This document shows positions 8,502 to 17,440 of a stretch of DNA of 64,000 nt, piece after piece (position 1 is the first letter of the stretch; every line of letters begins with the position of its first letter). The position numbers and the translations under genes were made by a program. This DNA comes from Rugosimonospora acidiphila (GTDB lineage Bacteria > Actinomycetota > Actinomycetes > Mycobacteriales > Micromonosporaceae), in assembly GCF_039543385.1 (NCBI RefSeq), contig NZ_BAABJQ010000001.1, positions 372,001-436,000 of the forward strand, written 5' to 3'. A model generated the notes under the pieces. It searched no databases. It was not told the origin of the DNA and saw only the letters and a program-made list of their open reading frames with translations.

Positions 8502-9143
8502 TCAGCCGCGTAGATAGGTGAGCACGGCGAGCACCCGGCGGTGCTGCTCCTCGTCCGGCGGCAGGTCGAGCTTGGTGAAGATGTTCTTCACGTGCTTCTC
8601 CACGGCGCCGTCGGTGACCACCATGGTCTTGGCGATCGCGGTGTTCGACTTGCCCTCGGCCATCAGCGCCAGGACCTCGCGCTCCCGTTGCGTGAGCGAG
8701 TCCAGCGGCGCGCGGCCGCGACGGATCACCAACTGCGCCACCACCTCGGGGTCGAGCACGGTGGCACCGGTGGCCACCCGCGTGAGCGTGTCCAGGAAGT
8801 CGGCGACCTCCGCCACCCGGTCCTTGAGCAGGTATCCGATCGCGCCCACCCGGTCGGCCAGCAGATCGTCGGCGTAGGAGACCTCGACGTACTGCGACAG
8901 GACGAGGATCGGCGACCGGGGCACCAGCCGCCGGGCCCTGACCGAGGCCCGCAGCCCCTCGTCCGTGTGCGACGGCGGCATCCGCACGTCCACTATCGAC
9001 ACGTCCGGGCGGTGTTCGACGATCGCGTCCACCAGCGTCGGGCCGTCCGCGACCGCGGCCACGACCTGGTGCCCGTTCTCTTCGAGGAGGCGGATCAGGC
9101 CCTCCCGTAGCAGTACCGCGTCGTCCGCGACGACTATTCGCAT
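8502..9143 (-). CDS. NarL/FixJ-family response regulator
   Basis: Two-component response regulator, 213 aa. The receiver domain (residues 1-120) has the acidic pair in VVADD, the phospho-acceptor Asp52 in SIVDVRMPP, and the switch lysine in YLLKD. The LuxR-type helix-turn-helix is at about 149-190 (LTQREREVLALMAEGKSN, then AVEKHVKNIFTKL). It overlaps the upstream histidine kinase gene by 10 bases, so kinase and regulator are made together. Signal and targets unknown. Confidence 0.9.
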   Translation of the reverse strand: MRIVVADDAVLLREGLIRLLEENGHQVVAAVADGPTLVDAIVEHRPDVSIVDVRMPPSHTDEGLRASVRARRLVPRSPILVLSQYVEVSYADDLLADRVGAIGYLLKDRVAEVADFLDTLTRVATGATVLDPEVVAQLVIRRGRAPLDSLTQREREVLALMAEGKSNTAIAKTMVVTDGAVEKHVKNIFTKLDLPPDEEQHRRVLAVLTYLRG

Positions 9144-10411
9144 GGCAACTCCGCTCGGATCTCGGTCGGCCCGCCGGCCGGGCTGGTGACGTGCAGCGTG
9201 CCACCCGCCGCCCGTACCCGGTCGGCCAGGCCCGTCAGCCCGTGGCCCTTGGACAGGTGTGCGCCGCCGATCCCGTCGTCGAGGATGGCCACCGTCAGCC
9301 GGCCCTCGGCCCGGCCGAGGTATACCGCTCCGGCCTGAGCCTGGCTGTGCTTGGCCAGGTTGGTCAGCGCCTCGGCGACCAGGAAATAGGCGGTGTTCTC
9401 CAAGATCGGGGCCAGCCGGCCGAGATCCTCCGGCACGCTCAGGGCCACCGGCACCGTGCTGCGCGAGGCGAGCGCGGCCAGGGCGCTGGGCAGGCCGCGG
9501 TCGGCCAGGATCGGCGGGGCGATGCCCCGGGACAGGGCGCGCAGTTCGTCGAGGGTCTCCCGGGTCTGGCCGAGCGCCTCGTCGATGGTGGCCCGGGCCG
9601 CCTCGGGGTTGATCTCCAGTTGCTGGCGGGCCCGGCCCAGATCCATGGCCAGCCGTACCAGCCGCTGCTGCGGCCCGTCGTGGATGTCGCGCTCCAGCCG
9701 GCGCAGCGCGGTGGCCTCCGCCGAGACCGCCGAGTCCCGCTGCTGTTCCAGGCCGCTGATCCGGTTCTGCACCTCGGCGATGCCGGTCAGCAGCGCCCGG
9801 GCGAACTGGGCCCGGATCACCGCCGTGATCCGGACCACGAGGGGCAGAGTGATCAGGAAGAACGCCCCGAGGACGGTGTACAGCCCGACCCGGTCGGACA
9901 GTCGGTCGGGCAGGCCGAGCAGGTCGTTGAGGTCCTGATCATTAGCGCCATCCGGGATGTACCGGGCCCAGATGGCCGAAGTCAGGCCCCCGAGCGCGAC
10001 AGCCCACCAGGTGACGGTGAACACGAAACTGACCGTGTTCACGATCCACCCGAAGAACGCGTGCATCAGGTCGAGCCAGCCCTGGCCGTCGCGCAGCGAG
10101 GCGAAGACGCGCCGCCAGAACCCGGAGCCCTCCCGGGCGTGCCGGTACCTCGGGCGGGGCGCCGCCCGGTGGGTGACCGCCGGCAGCCGCAGCCGTTCGA
10201 GGTCGGCGAACCCCCGGGCGACGATCAGCGCCGCCACCATGATCGGGAGACCGATCACCGTGACCAGGGTGCCAACACCCAGCGCGAACAGCGGGAACGT
10301 CACGATGAGGCCAGCTAGGGCGATCGGGAAGCCGATGATCACGTACGCCGTGTCGGCGCCGATCTGGCGGACCATCCGGGTGAGGGCGTTCCCGGGTCGG
10401 GGGTGTGTCAT
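9134..10411 (-). CDS. Sensor histidine kinase (HisKA_3 type)
   Basis: Membrane sensor kinase of 425 aa, partner of the overlapping response regulator. The N-terminal half has several membrane segments (AYVIIGFPIALAGLIVTF, VTVIGLPIMVAALIVA, and two more pairs), matching the putative sensor domain seen in such kinases. The dimerisation helix carries the phosphorylated histidine in RRLERDIHDGPQQRLVRLA (about residue 243). The ATPase domain follows (LVAEALTNLAKHSQ; DDGIGG; GHGLTGLADRV). Promoter evidence supports ATG 10411. Confidence 0.88.
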   Translation of the reverse strand: MTHPRPGNALTRMVRQIGADTAYVIIGFPIALAGLIVTFPLFALGVGTLVTVIGLPIMVAALIVARGFADLERLRLPAVTHRAAPRPRYRHAREGSGFWRRVFASLRDGQGWLDLMHAFFGWIVNTVSFVFTVTWWAVALGGLTSAIWARYIPDGANDQDLNDLLGLPDRLSDRVGLYTVLGAFFLITLPLVVRITAVIRAQFARALLTGIAEVQNRISGLEQQRDSAVSAEATALRRLERDIHDGPQQRLVRLAMDLGRARQQLEINPEAARATIDEALGQTRETLDELRALSRGIAPPILADRGLPSALAALASRSTVPVALSVPEDLGRLAPILENTAYFLVAEALTNLAKHSQAQAGAVYLGRAEGRLTVAILDDGIGGAHLSKGHGLTGLADRVRAAGGTLHVTSPAGGPTEIRAELPCE

Positions 10412-10417
10412 GCATCG

Positions 10418-10423
10418 AACCTA
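10418..10423 (-). promoter_or_regulatory. -10 element, leaderless start of histidine kinase
   Basis: On the minus strand TAGGTT is followed by CGATGC (6 bases) and the ATG at 10411. No Shine-Dalgarno is present. Confidence 0.5.
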
Positions 10424-10529
10424 GACACTGGCACCGGAATGCCCCATCCCGCGGGCCGCCGTTCCGTTGTTCGGGTTAACCCCACCGGCCAGCGGGTTGA
10501 CCTGCGGTGGGAGCTTCCAAGATCGCGAT

Positions 10530-10558
10530 TTGTGCACGTCTTCACGAGCGCCTACTCT
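10530..10558 (+). promoter_or_regulatory. Rex operator overlapping the rex-hem promoter
   Basis: TTGTGCACGTCTTCACGA (10530-10547) matches the Rex consensus TTGTGAANNNNTTCACAA at 12 of its 14 defined positions. Its first six bases, TTGTGC, also serve as a -35; 17 bases later TACTCT (10553-10558) serves as a -10. A repressor bound here would block polymerase directly. Rex autoregulation of a rex-hem operon is established in Streptomyces coelicolor. The leader to the rex start is about 135 bases. Confidence 0.75.
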
Positions 10559-10701
10559 GTAAACGCGGTGAGCCTCCTAGCACAGTCGACCATGGTCGAC
10601 ACGGCGGGGTTCCCAGCAGGCACGTACGGAGTGACGACGGGTGGCCGGCGGCGTCGCGGCAGCGACGCGTCCCCTCAGGCGACCTGGATCGAGAGGAAGA
10701 C

Positions 10702-11481
10702 TTGAGTCAGCAGCGCAACGAGCGGCCGGGGGGAAGTGCTTCCCGCCCCGCGCGCTCGGCGGCCGGGCTGCCAGCCAACGGCTCGCCCGCCCATGGACTG
10801 TCCGATCGCGGGGCACCGCTCTCGGAGCTGCCGGACCTGCCCGAGGCCACCGTTGCCCGGCTTCCGGAGTACCTGCGGGCGCTGCACGTGCTCGCCGAGC
10901 GCGGCGACGACGTGGTGTCCAGCGAGGAGCTGGCCCACGCGGCCGGGGTGAACTCCGCCAAGCTGCGCAAGGACCTGTCCTATCTGCGCTCGAACGGCAC
11001 CCGCGGCGTCGGGTACGACGTCGGGCAGCTGATCGACAAGATCGAACACGTGCTCGGGCTCAACCAGCACCGGGCGGTGGCGCTGGTCGGCGTCGGTAAC
11101 CTCGGCCAGGCGCTCGCCGGCTATGGCGGCTTCGGTTCCCGGGGCTTCCATATCGCGGCACTCTTCGATGTCGATCCGGCCCGGATCGGGGACCGGATCG
11201 CGGGCCTGCCGGTGCGTCACATTGACGATCTTGCTGAGGTGGTCGCGCTCGAACGGATCGCGATAGCGGTGATCGCGACGCCCGCGCACGCCGCCCAGAC
11301 AGTCACCGATGCCCTGGTCGACTGCGGGGTGACCAGCATCCTGAACTTCGCGCCGTGCGTGCTGTCCGTGCCCGAGAATGTGGACGTGCGCAAGGTCGAT
11401 CTCGCGATCGAGCTGCAGATTCTCTCCTTCCACGAACACCGGAAGGCCACCCTGACGGCGTTGCCGGAGGCGATCAGCTGA
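10702..11481 (+). CDS. rex: Redox-sensing transcriptional repressor Rex
   Basis: Rex binds DNA when NADH/NAD is low and releases it when NADH rises. The winged-helix domain includes SSEELAHAAGVNSAKLRKDL and the YLRSNGTRGVGYDV wing. The Rossmann domain begins at VALVGVGNLGQALAGY (about residue 130). The start is taken as TTG 10702 (reads LSQQRNERPGG), preceded by GAGAGGA; the open frame continues upstream but across the promoter and operator. 259 aa, near the family norm. Overlaps hemA (TGATG), so they share a transcript. Confidence 0.9.
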   Translation: MSQQRNERPGGSASRPARSAAGLPANGSPAHGLSDRGAPLSELPDLPEATVARLPEYLRALHVLAERGDDVVSSEELAHAAGVNSAKLRKDLSYLRSNGTRGVGYDVGQLIDKIEHVLGLNQHRAVALVGVGNLGQALAGYGGFGSRGFHIAALFDVDPARIGDRIAGLPVRHIDDLAEVVALERIAIAVIATPAHAAQTVTDALVDCGVTSILNFAPCVLSVPENVDVRKVDLAIELQILSFHEHRKATLTALPEAIS

Positions 11482-12767
11482 TGAATCTAGTGGTCGTCGG
11501 CGTCTCGTACCGTACGGCGCCGGTACCCGTGCTGGAGCGGCTCGCCGCGCCGCCGGTCGAGGTACCGGAGATCCTGGCGCAGTTGTTGGCCCAGCCGTTC
11601 ATCGGCGAGGCGCTGATGCTGTCGACCTGCAACCGGATCGAGGTCTATGCCGGGGTGTCGGCGTTCCACGGCGGGCTGAGCGACATCGTCTCGGTACTGG
11701 CGCCCCGGGCCGGTTCGACCCCCGCGGAGCTGGCGCCCTACGCGTACGTGCACTACGACGCCGAGGCGGTCCGGCACGCGTACCGGGTGGCCACCGGCCT
11801 GGACTCCATGGTGATCGGCGAGGCGCAGATCCTCGGCCAGCTGCGCGACGCGTACGCGGTGGCGGCGGAGCACGACGCGACCGGCCGGCTGCTGCACGAG
11901 CTGATGCAGCAGGCGCTGCGGGTCGGCAAGCGGGCGCATGCCGAGACCGGGATCGACCGGGCCGGCCAGAGCGTGGTCTCGGCGGCACTCAACCTGGCCG
12001 CCGCGGTCGGCTCGACCGGCCCCGACGAGGCCACGCTGGCCGGACGCTCGGCGCTCGTCGTCGGGGCCGGTGCGATGGGCTCGCTGGCCCTGGCCACCCT
12101 GCGTCGAGCCGGGGCGGGGCCGCTCTACGTGACCAACCGGAGCGCCGAGCGGGCCGCCCGGCTCGCCGAGCTCTACGACGCGGCCGCGCGACCCGAGCTC
12201 GACTTGTCCAATGTGGACCTCGTGGTCTCGGCCACCGCCTCGTCCGGCCACGTCATCACCGCGGCCGACGTGACCGGCCCGGTCACCATCGTGGACCTCG
12301 CGGTGCCCCGGGATGTCGCCCCGGAGGTGGCCGACCTGCCCGGGGTCGAGGTGATCGACATCGAGCGGCTCGGGACCGCTCTGGCGGCGGACGGCGGCCT
12401 GACCGCGGACACGGCCGCGGTCGCGGACATCGTCGAGGTCGAGGTCGAGGCGTTCCTGGCCTGGCTGCGCAGCTCCGATGTGGCGCCGACGGTGGCCGCC
12501 CTGCGGGCCCGAGCAGACGAGGTAGTCGCCGCCGAGCTGCGCAGGCTGTCCCAGCGCCGCACGGAGTTGACCGACGAGCAGCGGGCCGAGGTGGCGCGTA
12601 CTATCCACCGGGTCGTGCAGCGCCTGCTGCACCAGCCGACCGTGCGGGTCCGGGAACTGGCGGCCGGGCCGGGCGGCGACCGGTATGCCGCCCTGCTGCG
12701 TGAATTGTTCGACTTGGACGTGCCGTCATCCGGCGCGGTGAACGGGGTTCCGGAGGTCGAATCGTGA
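11481..12767 (+). CDS. hemA: Glutamyl-tRNA reductase
   Basis: First step of C5-pathway tetrapyrrole synthesis: reduces Glu-tRNA to glutamate-1-semialdehyde with NADPH. Catalytic Cys50 is in MLSTCNRIEVYAG. The GEAQILGQLRDAY motif and the NADPH-binding VVGAGAMGSLALATL follow, with a C-terminal dimerisation helix bundle. 428 aa, typical. The ATG at 11481 overlaps the rex stop. Its placement directly behind rex suggests haem supply is raised when NADH accumulates. Confidence 0.95.
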   Translation: MNLVVVGVSYRTAPVPVLERLAAPPVEVPEILAQLLAQPFIGEALMLSTCNRIEVYAGVSAFHGGLSDIVSVLAPRAGSTPAELAPYAYVHYDAEAVRHAYRVATGLDSMVIGEAQILGQLRDAYAVAAEHDATGRLLHELMQQALRVGKRAHAETGIDRAGQSVVSAALNLAAAVGSTGPDEATLAGRSALVVGAGAMGSLALATLRRAGAGPLYVTNRSAERAARLAELYDAAARPELDLSNVDLVVSATASSGHVITAADVTGPVTIVDLAVPRDVAPEVADLPGVEVIDIERLGTALAADGGLTADTAAVADIVEVEVEAFLAWLRSSDVAPTVAALRARADEVVAAELRRLSQRRTELTDEQRAEVARTIHRVVQRLLHQPTVRVRELAAGPGGDRYAALLRELFDLDVPSSGAVNGVPEVES

Positions 12768-13690
12768 GCATCCGCCTCGGAACCAGGGGCAGCACGCTCG
12801 CCGTGAGGCAGTCGCGCATGGTCGCCGACGCGTTGGCCGAGGCCAGCGGTCAGGACGTCGAGCTGGTCGAGATCAGCACCGCTGGCGACCGCTCCACCGC
12901 TCCGGTGGCCGCGTTGGGCGTCGGGGTGTTCGTCTCCGCGCTGCGCGACGCGCTCGCCGCCAAGGAGATCGACCTGGCGGTGCACTCCTACAAGGATCTG
13001 CCGACGGCGCCCGCCGACGGCCTGGTGATCGCGGCTACCCCGCTGCGCGAGGATCCGCGCGACGCGCTGGTCGCCCGGGACGGGCTGACCCTGGCCGAGA
13101 TGCCGGCCGGCGCCCGGATTGGTACGGGTGCGGTGCGGCGGATCGCCCAGTTGCACTCCCTCGGGCTGCCCATCGAGATCGTGCCGATCCGCGGCAACGT
13201 GGATACCCGGCTGCGCAAGGTCGCGTCCGGCGAGCTCGACGGCGTGGTCGTGGCGCGGGCCGGGCTGGTCAGGCTCGGCCGGGCCAATGAAGTGACGGAG
13301 ATCCTCGACCCGGGGCAGATGCTGCCGTCGCCCGCGCAGGGCGTGCTGGCCATCGAGTGCCGGGTGGACGATCCCGACCTGTTCGACGCGCTCCGCGCGC
13401 TCGATCACGCCCCAACCCGGGCGGCGGTCGACGCGGAGCGTGCGCTGCTCGCCACGCTGGAAGCGGGCTGCAGCGCCCCCGTCGCCGGTCTCGCCGAGAT
13501 CGTCGAGCACGGCCAGACGGATCCGGCCGGGGAGATATACCTGCGCGGTGCGGTGCTGAGTCCGGACGGGCGTGTCGCCCTCCGACTGTCCCGTACCGGG
13601 ACGCTCGCCGACGCGTCCACGGTTGGCCGCCTATTGGCGGAGGAGCTGTTGGGCGCCGGCGCCAACGAAGTACTGGGAGTACAGCAATGA
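12764..13690 (+). CDS. hemC: Porphobilinogen deaminase (hydroxymethylbilane synthase)
   Basis: Polymerises four porphobilinogens to hydroxymethylbilane. The start (LGTRGSTLAVRQSRMVADAL), the active-site stretch AVHSYKDLPT, the arginine-rich RIGTGAVRRIAQL and the dipyrromethane-cofactor cysteine in LEAGCSAPVAG (about residue 236) are all present. 308 aa. The GTG start overlaps the hemA stop by four bases. Confidence 0.95.
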   Translation: MSIRLGTRGSTLAVRQSRMVADALAEASGQDVELVEISTAGDRSTAPVAALGVGVFVSALRDALAAKEIDLAVHSYKDLPTAPADGLVIAATPLREDPRDALVARDGLTLAEMPAGARIGTGAVRRIAQLHSLGLPIEIVPIRGNVDTRLRKVASGELDGVVVARAGLVRLGRANEVTEILDPGQMLPSPAQGVLAIECRVDDPDLFDALRALDHAPTRAAVDAERALLATLEAGCSAPVAGLAEIVEHGQTDPAGEIYLRGAVLSPDGRVALRLSRTGTLADASTVGRLLAEELLGAGANEVLGVQQ

Positions 13691-15267
13691 CGCGGACCCG
13701 AAAGTCCACCGGGCATATCAGCTTTGTCGGGGCCGGCCCCGGCGACCCCGGCCTGCTCACCCGCCGCGCCCATGACGCCTTGGCCTCGGCCGACCAGGTC
13801 GTCTACGACCGGGGCGTATCCGAGGTCATGCTCGGAGCGATCCGTGAGCTGGCGCCGCAGGAGGCGGAGTTCTCACCCGCCGAGGGCGCGTCCGGTGACG
13901 TGGCCAAGGTACTGCTCTCCGCGGCCCGGTCCGGGCTGCACGGGGTGCACCTCGTGGCCGGAGACCCGTTCGGCCACGAGTCGGTGGTCCGGGAGGTGCA
14001 GGCGGTCGCCAGGACCGCGGTGCCGTTCGAGGTGGTGCCGGGCATCGCGCAGGCGGCCGGGGTGGCCACCTACGCCGGCATCCCGCTGACCGGGGTGCGT
14101 ACCTCGGCCGACATCGACGACATCGGCGCGGTCGACTTCGAGGCGCTCGCCGCGGCGGCCGGCCGTGGCGCGGTCGCGGTCGCGGTCGAGGCCGGCGAAC
14201 TCGGCACGGTGCGCGACGGCCTGCTGGCGGCCGGCATCGACCCGCAGACCCCGGTCGCGGTCACCGGCGACGGCACCGGTGAGACGCAGTACACCTCGAC
14301 GTCCACAGTGGACAGCATGGTCGCCGCCGCGCTCGGCTTCAGCGGCCGGGTGGTGCTCTCCGTGGGCACGGGTACCGCCCAGCGGGACAAGCTGGGCTGG
14401 TGGGAGAGCCGCCCGCTGTACGGCTGGAAGGTGCTGGTACCGCGCACCAAGGAGCAGGCCGGTGTGATGAGCGAGCGGCTGCGCGCCTACGGCGCCATCC
14501 CGTGCGAGGTGCCGACCATCGCGGTCGAGCCGCCCCGCACCCCGGCGCAGATGGAGCGGGCGATCAAGGGCCTGGTGGACGGCCGGTACGCCTGGGTGAT
14601 CTTCACCTCGGTCAACGCCGTCCGCGCGGTCTGGGAGAAGTTCGCCGAGCACGGCCTGGACGCCCGGCACTTCGGCGGCGTGAAGATCGCCTGTATCGGT
14701 GAGGCGACCGCCAGCGCCGTGCGGGCCTTCGGCATCCAGCCCGAGCTGGTGCCGGCCGGCGAGCAGTCCAGTGAGGGCCTGCTCGCCGAGTTCTCGCCAC
14801 ACGACGAGATCCTCGACCCGGTGGGTCGGGTGCTGCTGCCGCGCGCCGACATCGCCACCGAGACGCTGGCCGCCGGCCTGACCGAGCGCGGTTGGGAGGT
14901 CGACGACGTCACCGCGTACCGGACCGTCCGGGCCGCGCCGCCGCCCGCCGACATCCGCGACGCCATCAAGTCGGGCGGCTTCGACGCGGTGCTGTTCACC
15001 TCGTCCTCGACCGTTCGCAACCTGGTCGGCATCGCCGGTAAGCCGCACACCCGCACGGTGGTCGCGGTGATCGGGCCCAAGACGGCCGAGACCGCCGTCG
15101 AGTTCGGCCTGCGGGTGGACGTCCAGCCGCAGCATGCCTCGGTGCCCGACCTGGTCGAGGAGCTTGCCACGTACGCGGTCGAGCTGCGGGAGAAGCTGGC
15201 CGCCATGCCGGCCAAGCAGCGCCGCGGCTCCAAGGTGCAGGGTCCGACGGCGCTGCGATTCAGGTGA
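13687..15267 (+). CDS. hemD: Uroporphyrinogen-III methyltransferase/synthase fusion
   Basis: Two-domain enzyme of 526 aa. The N-terminal third is a SUMT/CobA-type methyltransferase (SFVGAGPGDPGLLTRRAHDAL; HLVAGDPFGHESVV), which would methylate uroporphyrinogen III for sirohaem or cobalamin. The C-terminal half from about residue 243 (YGWKVLVPRTKEQAGVMSER; WVIFTSVNAVRAVWE; VLFTSSSTVRNLVG) is uroporphyrinogen-III synthase. ATG 13687 overlaps the hemC stop. The methyltransferase half departs from the usual GGDPF loop (AGDPF), so its activity is less certain. This fusion is usual in actinobacteria. Confidence 0.9.
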   Translation: MTRTRKSTGHISFVGAGPGDPGLLTRRAHDALASADQVVYDRGVSEVMLGAIRELAPQEAEFSPAEGASGDVAKVLLSAARSGLHGVHLVAGDPFGHESVVREVQAVARTAVPFEVVPGIAQAAGVATYAGIPLTGVRTSADIDDIGAVDFEALAAAAGRGAVAVAVEAGELGTVRDGLLAAGIDPQTPVAVTGDGTGETQYTSTSTVDSMVAAALGFSGRVVLSVGTGTAQRDKLGWWESRPLYGWKVLVPRTKEQAGVMSERLRAYGAIPCEVPTIAVEPPRTPAQMERAIKGLVDGRYAWVIFTSVNAVRAVWEKFAEHGLDARHFGGVKIACIGEATASAVRAFGIQPELVPAGEQSSEGLLAEFSPHDEILDPVGRVLLPRADIATETLAAGLTERGWEVDDVTAYRTVRAAPPPADIRDAIKSGGFDAVLFTSSSTVRNLVGIAGKPHTRTVVAVIGPKTAETAVEFGLRVDVQPQHASVPDLVEELATYAVELREKLAAMPAKQRRGSKVQGPTALRFR

Positions 15268-15274
15268 GGCGGCC

Positions 15275-16258
15275 ATGACCTATCCAGATGTTCGTCCGCG
15301 TCGGCTGCGCCGCACGCCGGCCATGCGTCGCCTGGTCAGCGAGACCGAGCTCGCGCCGCGCCAGCTCATCCTGCCGATGTTCGTGCGGGAGGGGCTGACC
15401 GAGCCGCGGCCGATCTCCACGCTGCCCGGGGTGGTGCAGCACTCGCGCGAGTCGCTGCGCAAGGCCGCGGCCGAGGCGGTCGCGGCCGGGGTGGGCGGAA
15501 TCATGCTGTTCGGGGTGCCGGAGCGGCGCGACGAGGTCGGCTCCGGGGGTACCGATCCGGACGGCATCCTCAACGTCGCCATCCGGGACGTCATCGCCGA
15601 GGTCGGTGACTCCACGGTCGTGATGGGCGACCTGTGCCTCGACGAGTTCACCTCGCACGGCCACTGCGGGGTCCTGGCGCCTGACGGCAGCGTGGACAAC
15701 GACGCCACCCTGATCCGGTACGGCGAAATGGCGGTGGAGCAGGCCGCCTCCGGGGTACACGTGGTGGGCCCGTCCGGCATGATGGACGGCCAGGTCGGGT
15801 TCGTTCGGCACGCGCTCGACGAGGCCGGGTACGCCGACGTGGCCATCCTCGCCTACACCGTGAAGTACGCGTCGGCGCTGTACGGGCCGTTCCGCGAGGC
15901 GGTGGAGTCGACGCTGGTCGGTGACCGCCGCTCCTACCAGCAGGATCCCGCGAACGCGCGGGAGGCGTTGCGGGAGGCGGCCCTGGACATCGCCGAGGGC
16001 GCCGACATGGTGATGGTCAAGCCGGCCCTGCCGTACCTCGACGTGCTCGCCGCCATCGCGTCCGCCGTGGATGTTCCGGTCTCGGCGTACCAGATCTCGG
16101 GCGAGTACGCGATGGTTGAGGCGGCCGCGGCAAACGGCTGGCTGGAGCGGGATCGGGTCATCCTGGAGACGTTGACCTCGATCCGCCGGGCCGGCGCACA
16201 GACGATCCTCACCTACTGGGCGGTGGAGGCGGCGCAGCTGCTGCGCGCCGCCTACTGA
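15275..16258 (+). CDS. hemB: Delta-aminolevulinic acid dehydratase (porphobilinogen synthase)
   Basis: Condenses two 5-aminolevulinate molecules to porphobilinogen. Schiff-base lysines are in TVKYASALYGPFR and MVKPALPYLD. The metal loop reads DLCLDEFTSHGHCG: it keeps two of the three zinc cysteines of the classical enzyme and has Asp in place of the middle one. 327 aa. ATG 15275 is 7 bases after the hemD stop, so it is the last gene of the rex-hem operon. Confidence 0.95.
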   Translation: MTYPDVRPRRLRRTPAMRRLVSETELAPRQLILPMFVREGLTEPRPISTLPGVVQHSRESLRKAAAEAVAAGVGGIMLFGVPERRDEVGSGGTDPDGILNVAIRDVIAEVGDSTVVMGDLCLDEFTSHGHCGVLAPDGSVDNDATLIRYGEMAVEQAASGVHVVGPSGMMDGQVGFVRHALDEAGYADVAILAYTVKYASALYGPFREAVESTLVGDRRSYQQDPANAREALREAALDIAEGADMVMVKPALPYLDVLAAIASAVDVPVSAYQISGEYAMVEAAAANGWLERDRVILETLTSIRRAGAQTILTYWAVEAAQLLRAAY

Positions 16259-16328
16259 TCCGTCCGCTCCCCGCACCGCGCGTCCATCACCCGATATCCG
16301 CTGGTAGCGGTGGGTCGATGGTCGCGGG

Positions 16329-17357
16329 TCAGGGTGTGGCCAGGTGCAGCACCCGGAACAGGTCCGCCACGTCGGCCTCGTATTCGCGCCATTGCCGGTC
16401 CGGCAGGAAGCCCAGTTCCGCGTTCACCTTGAGCATCGGCTCGTTCTCGAAGGCGTTCCAGGTCTGCACCTCGGTGAGGCGCGGCTCCGCCGAGCGCAGC
16501 TCGAACAGCATCCGTGCCTTGATGGCCCTGCCCAGCCCGTATCCGCGGTGGGCCGGCACGACGATCGTGTCGTACTGGTCGGCGCGGCTGGGGCGCTGGG
16601 CCGGCACCACGACCTCGGTCAGGCCGGCCACCTTCCCGGTCCGCTCGTGGATGCCGAGCACGATGTAGGGCTTGAGGCCACGTGCGTGCAGGGTGGTCAG
16701 GCTGGCCCGCAGGCGCCCGGGGTCGTAGGAGCTTGGGCGCAGTTCCAGGTCGCTGAACTCATAGGATTCGCGAACAATCTCCTTCGCCTCGGCGTACGCC
16801 TCGTAGAGCTCCTCCGGCGGGCCGCCGGGGTAGTACTCGATGCGGTAGCCGGAGCTGACCCCGCCGGCCATCTCTCCGAGCCGCATCCAGTCGACGCTCG
16901 ACAGCTTGAGTACGTTGCGAATCTCGACATAAGCGCAGCTGAACCCGTGGCGCTCGTAGAAATCGATGGCGGGGGTGTCGCCGATGGCCTCGGCGCCGAC
17001 CGAGGTGAAACCCTCGCTGTAGGCCCGGCGAATCACGGCACCGAGCAGTTCGCGCCCCAGCCCGCCGCGGCGAGCCTTGGGGTGCACGACCACCTCGACC
17101 ACGCCGATGTCGCCCAGCAACAGGATGTTGGCCTCGCCGAGCACCGGTTCGCCACGGGCGGCGGCGCCGGGGCTCGACTCCGCCAACCAGCACACTCGCC
17201 GCTCACCGGGCATAGTGACGGCAAGGTATTCGCGGAACGCGTCGACCCGCCATTGTGGATCTTCGGGAAGATCGACAGACTGCGCTGCGTTGAGTGTGGC
17301 CAGAACGGCTTCGATCTCAACGGACGGCGCGGTTCGGGGATCCCACTCGCGTACCAT
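16329..17357 (-). CDS. Tandem GNAT-domain N-acetyltransferase
   Basis: Two GNAT folds in 342 aa. The first has the acetyl-CoA loop in VVHPKARRGGLGRELLGAVI and FYERHGF. The second has VVPAHRGYGLGRAIKARM and a matching ENEPMLKVNAELGF end. Double GNAT proteins of this size include mycothiol synthase, but the sequence does not match MshD closely enough to name it. ATG 17357 begins MVREWDP; an upstream extension of the frame is low complexity and not supported. Convergent with hemB. Confidence 0.75.
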   Translation of the reverse strand: MVREWDPRTAPSVEIEAVLATLNAAQSVDLPEDPQWRVDAFREYLAVTMPGERRVCWLAESSPGAAARGEPVLGEANILLLGDIGVVEVVVHPKARRGGLGRELLGAVIRRAYSEGFTSVGAEAIGDTPAIDFYERHGFSCAYVEIRNVLKLSSVDWMRLGEMAGGVSSGYRIEYYPGGPPEELYEAYAEAKEIVRESYEFSDLELRPSSYDPGRLRASLTTLHARGLKPYIVLGIHERTGKVAGLTEVVVPAQRPSRADQYDTIVVPAHRGYGLGRAIKARMLFELRSAEPRLTEVQTWNAFENEPMLKVNAELGFLPDRQWREYEADVADLFRVLHLATP

Positions 17358-17440
17358 CACCGCTCTAGCTTGCCGACAATCGGGAGTCGGCGAAAGTAGT
17401 TGTTCCGGCGATTCTTCGGGTTGCCGGAAAGTTGTCCACG

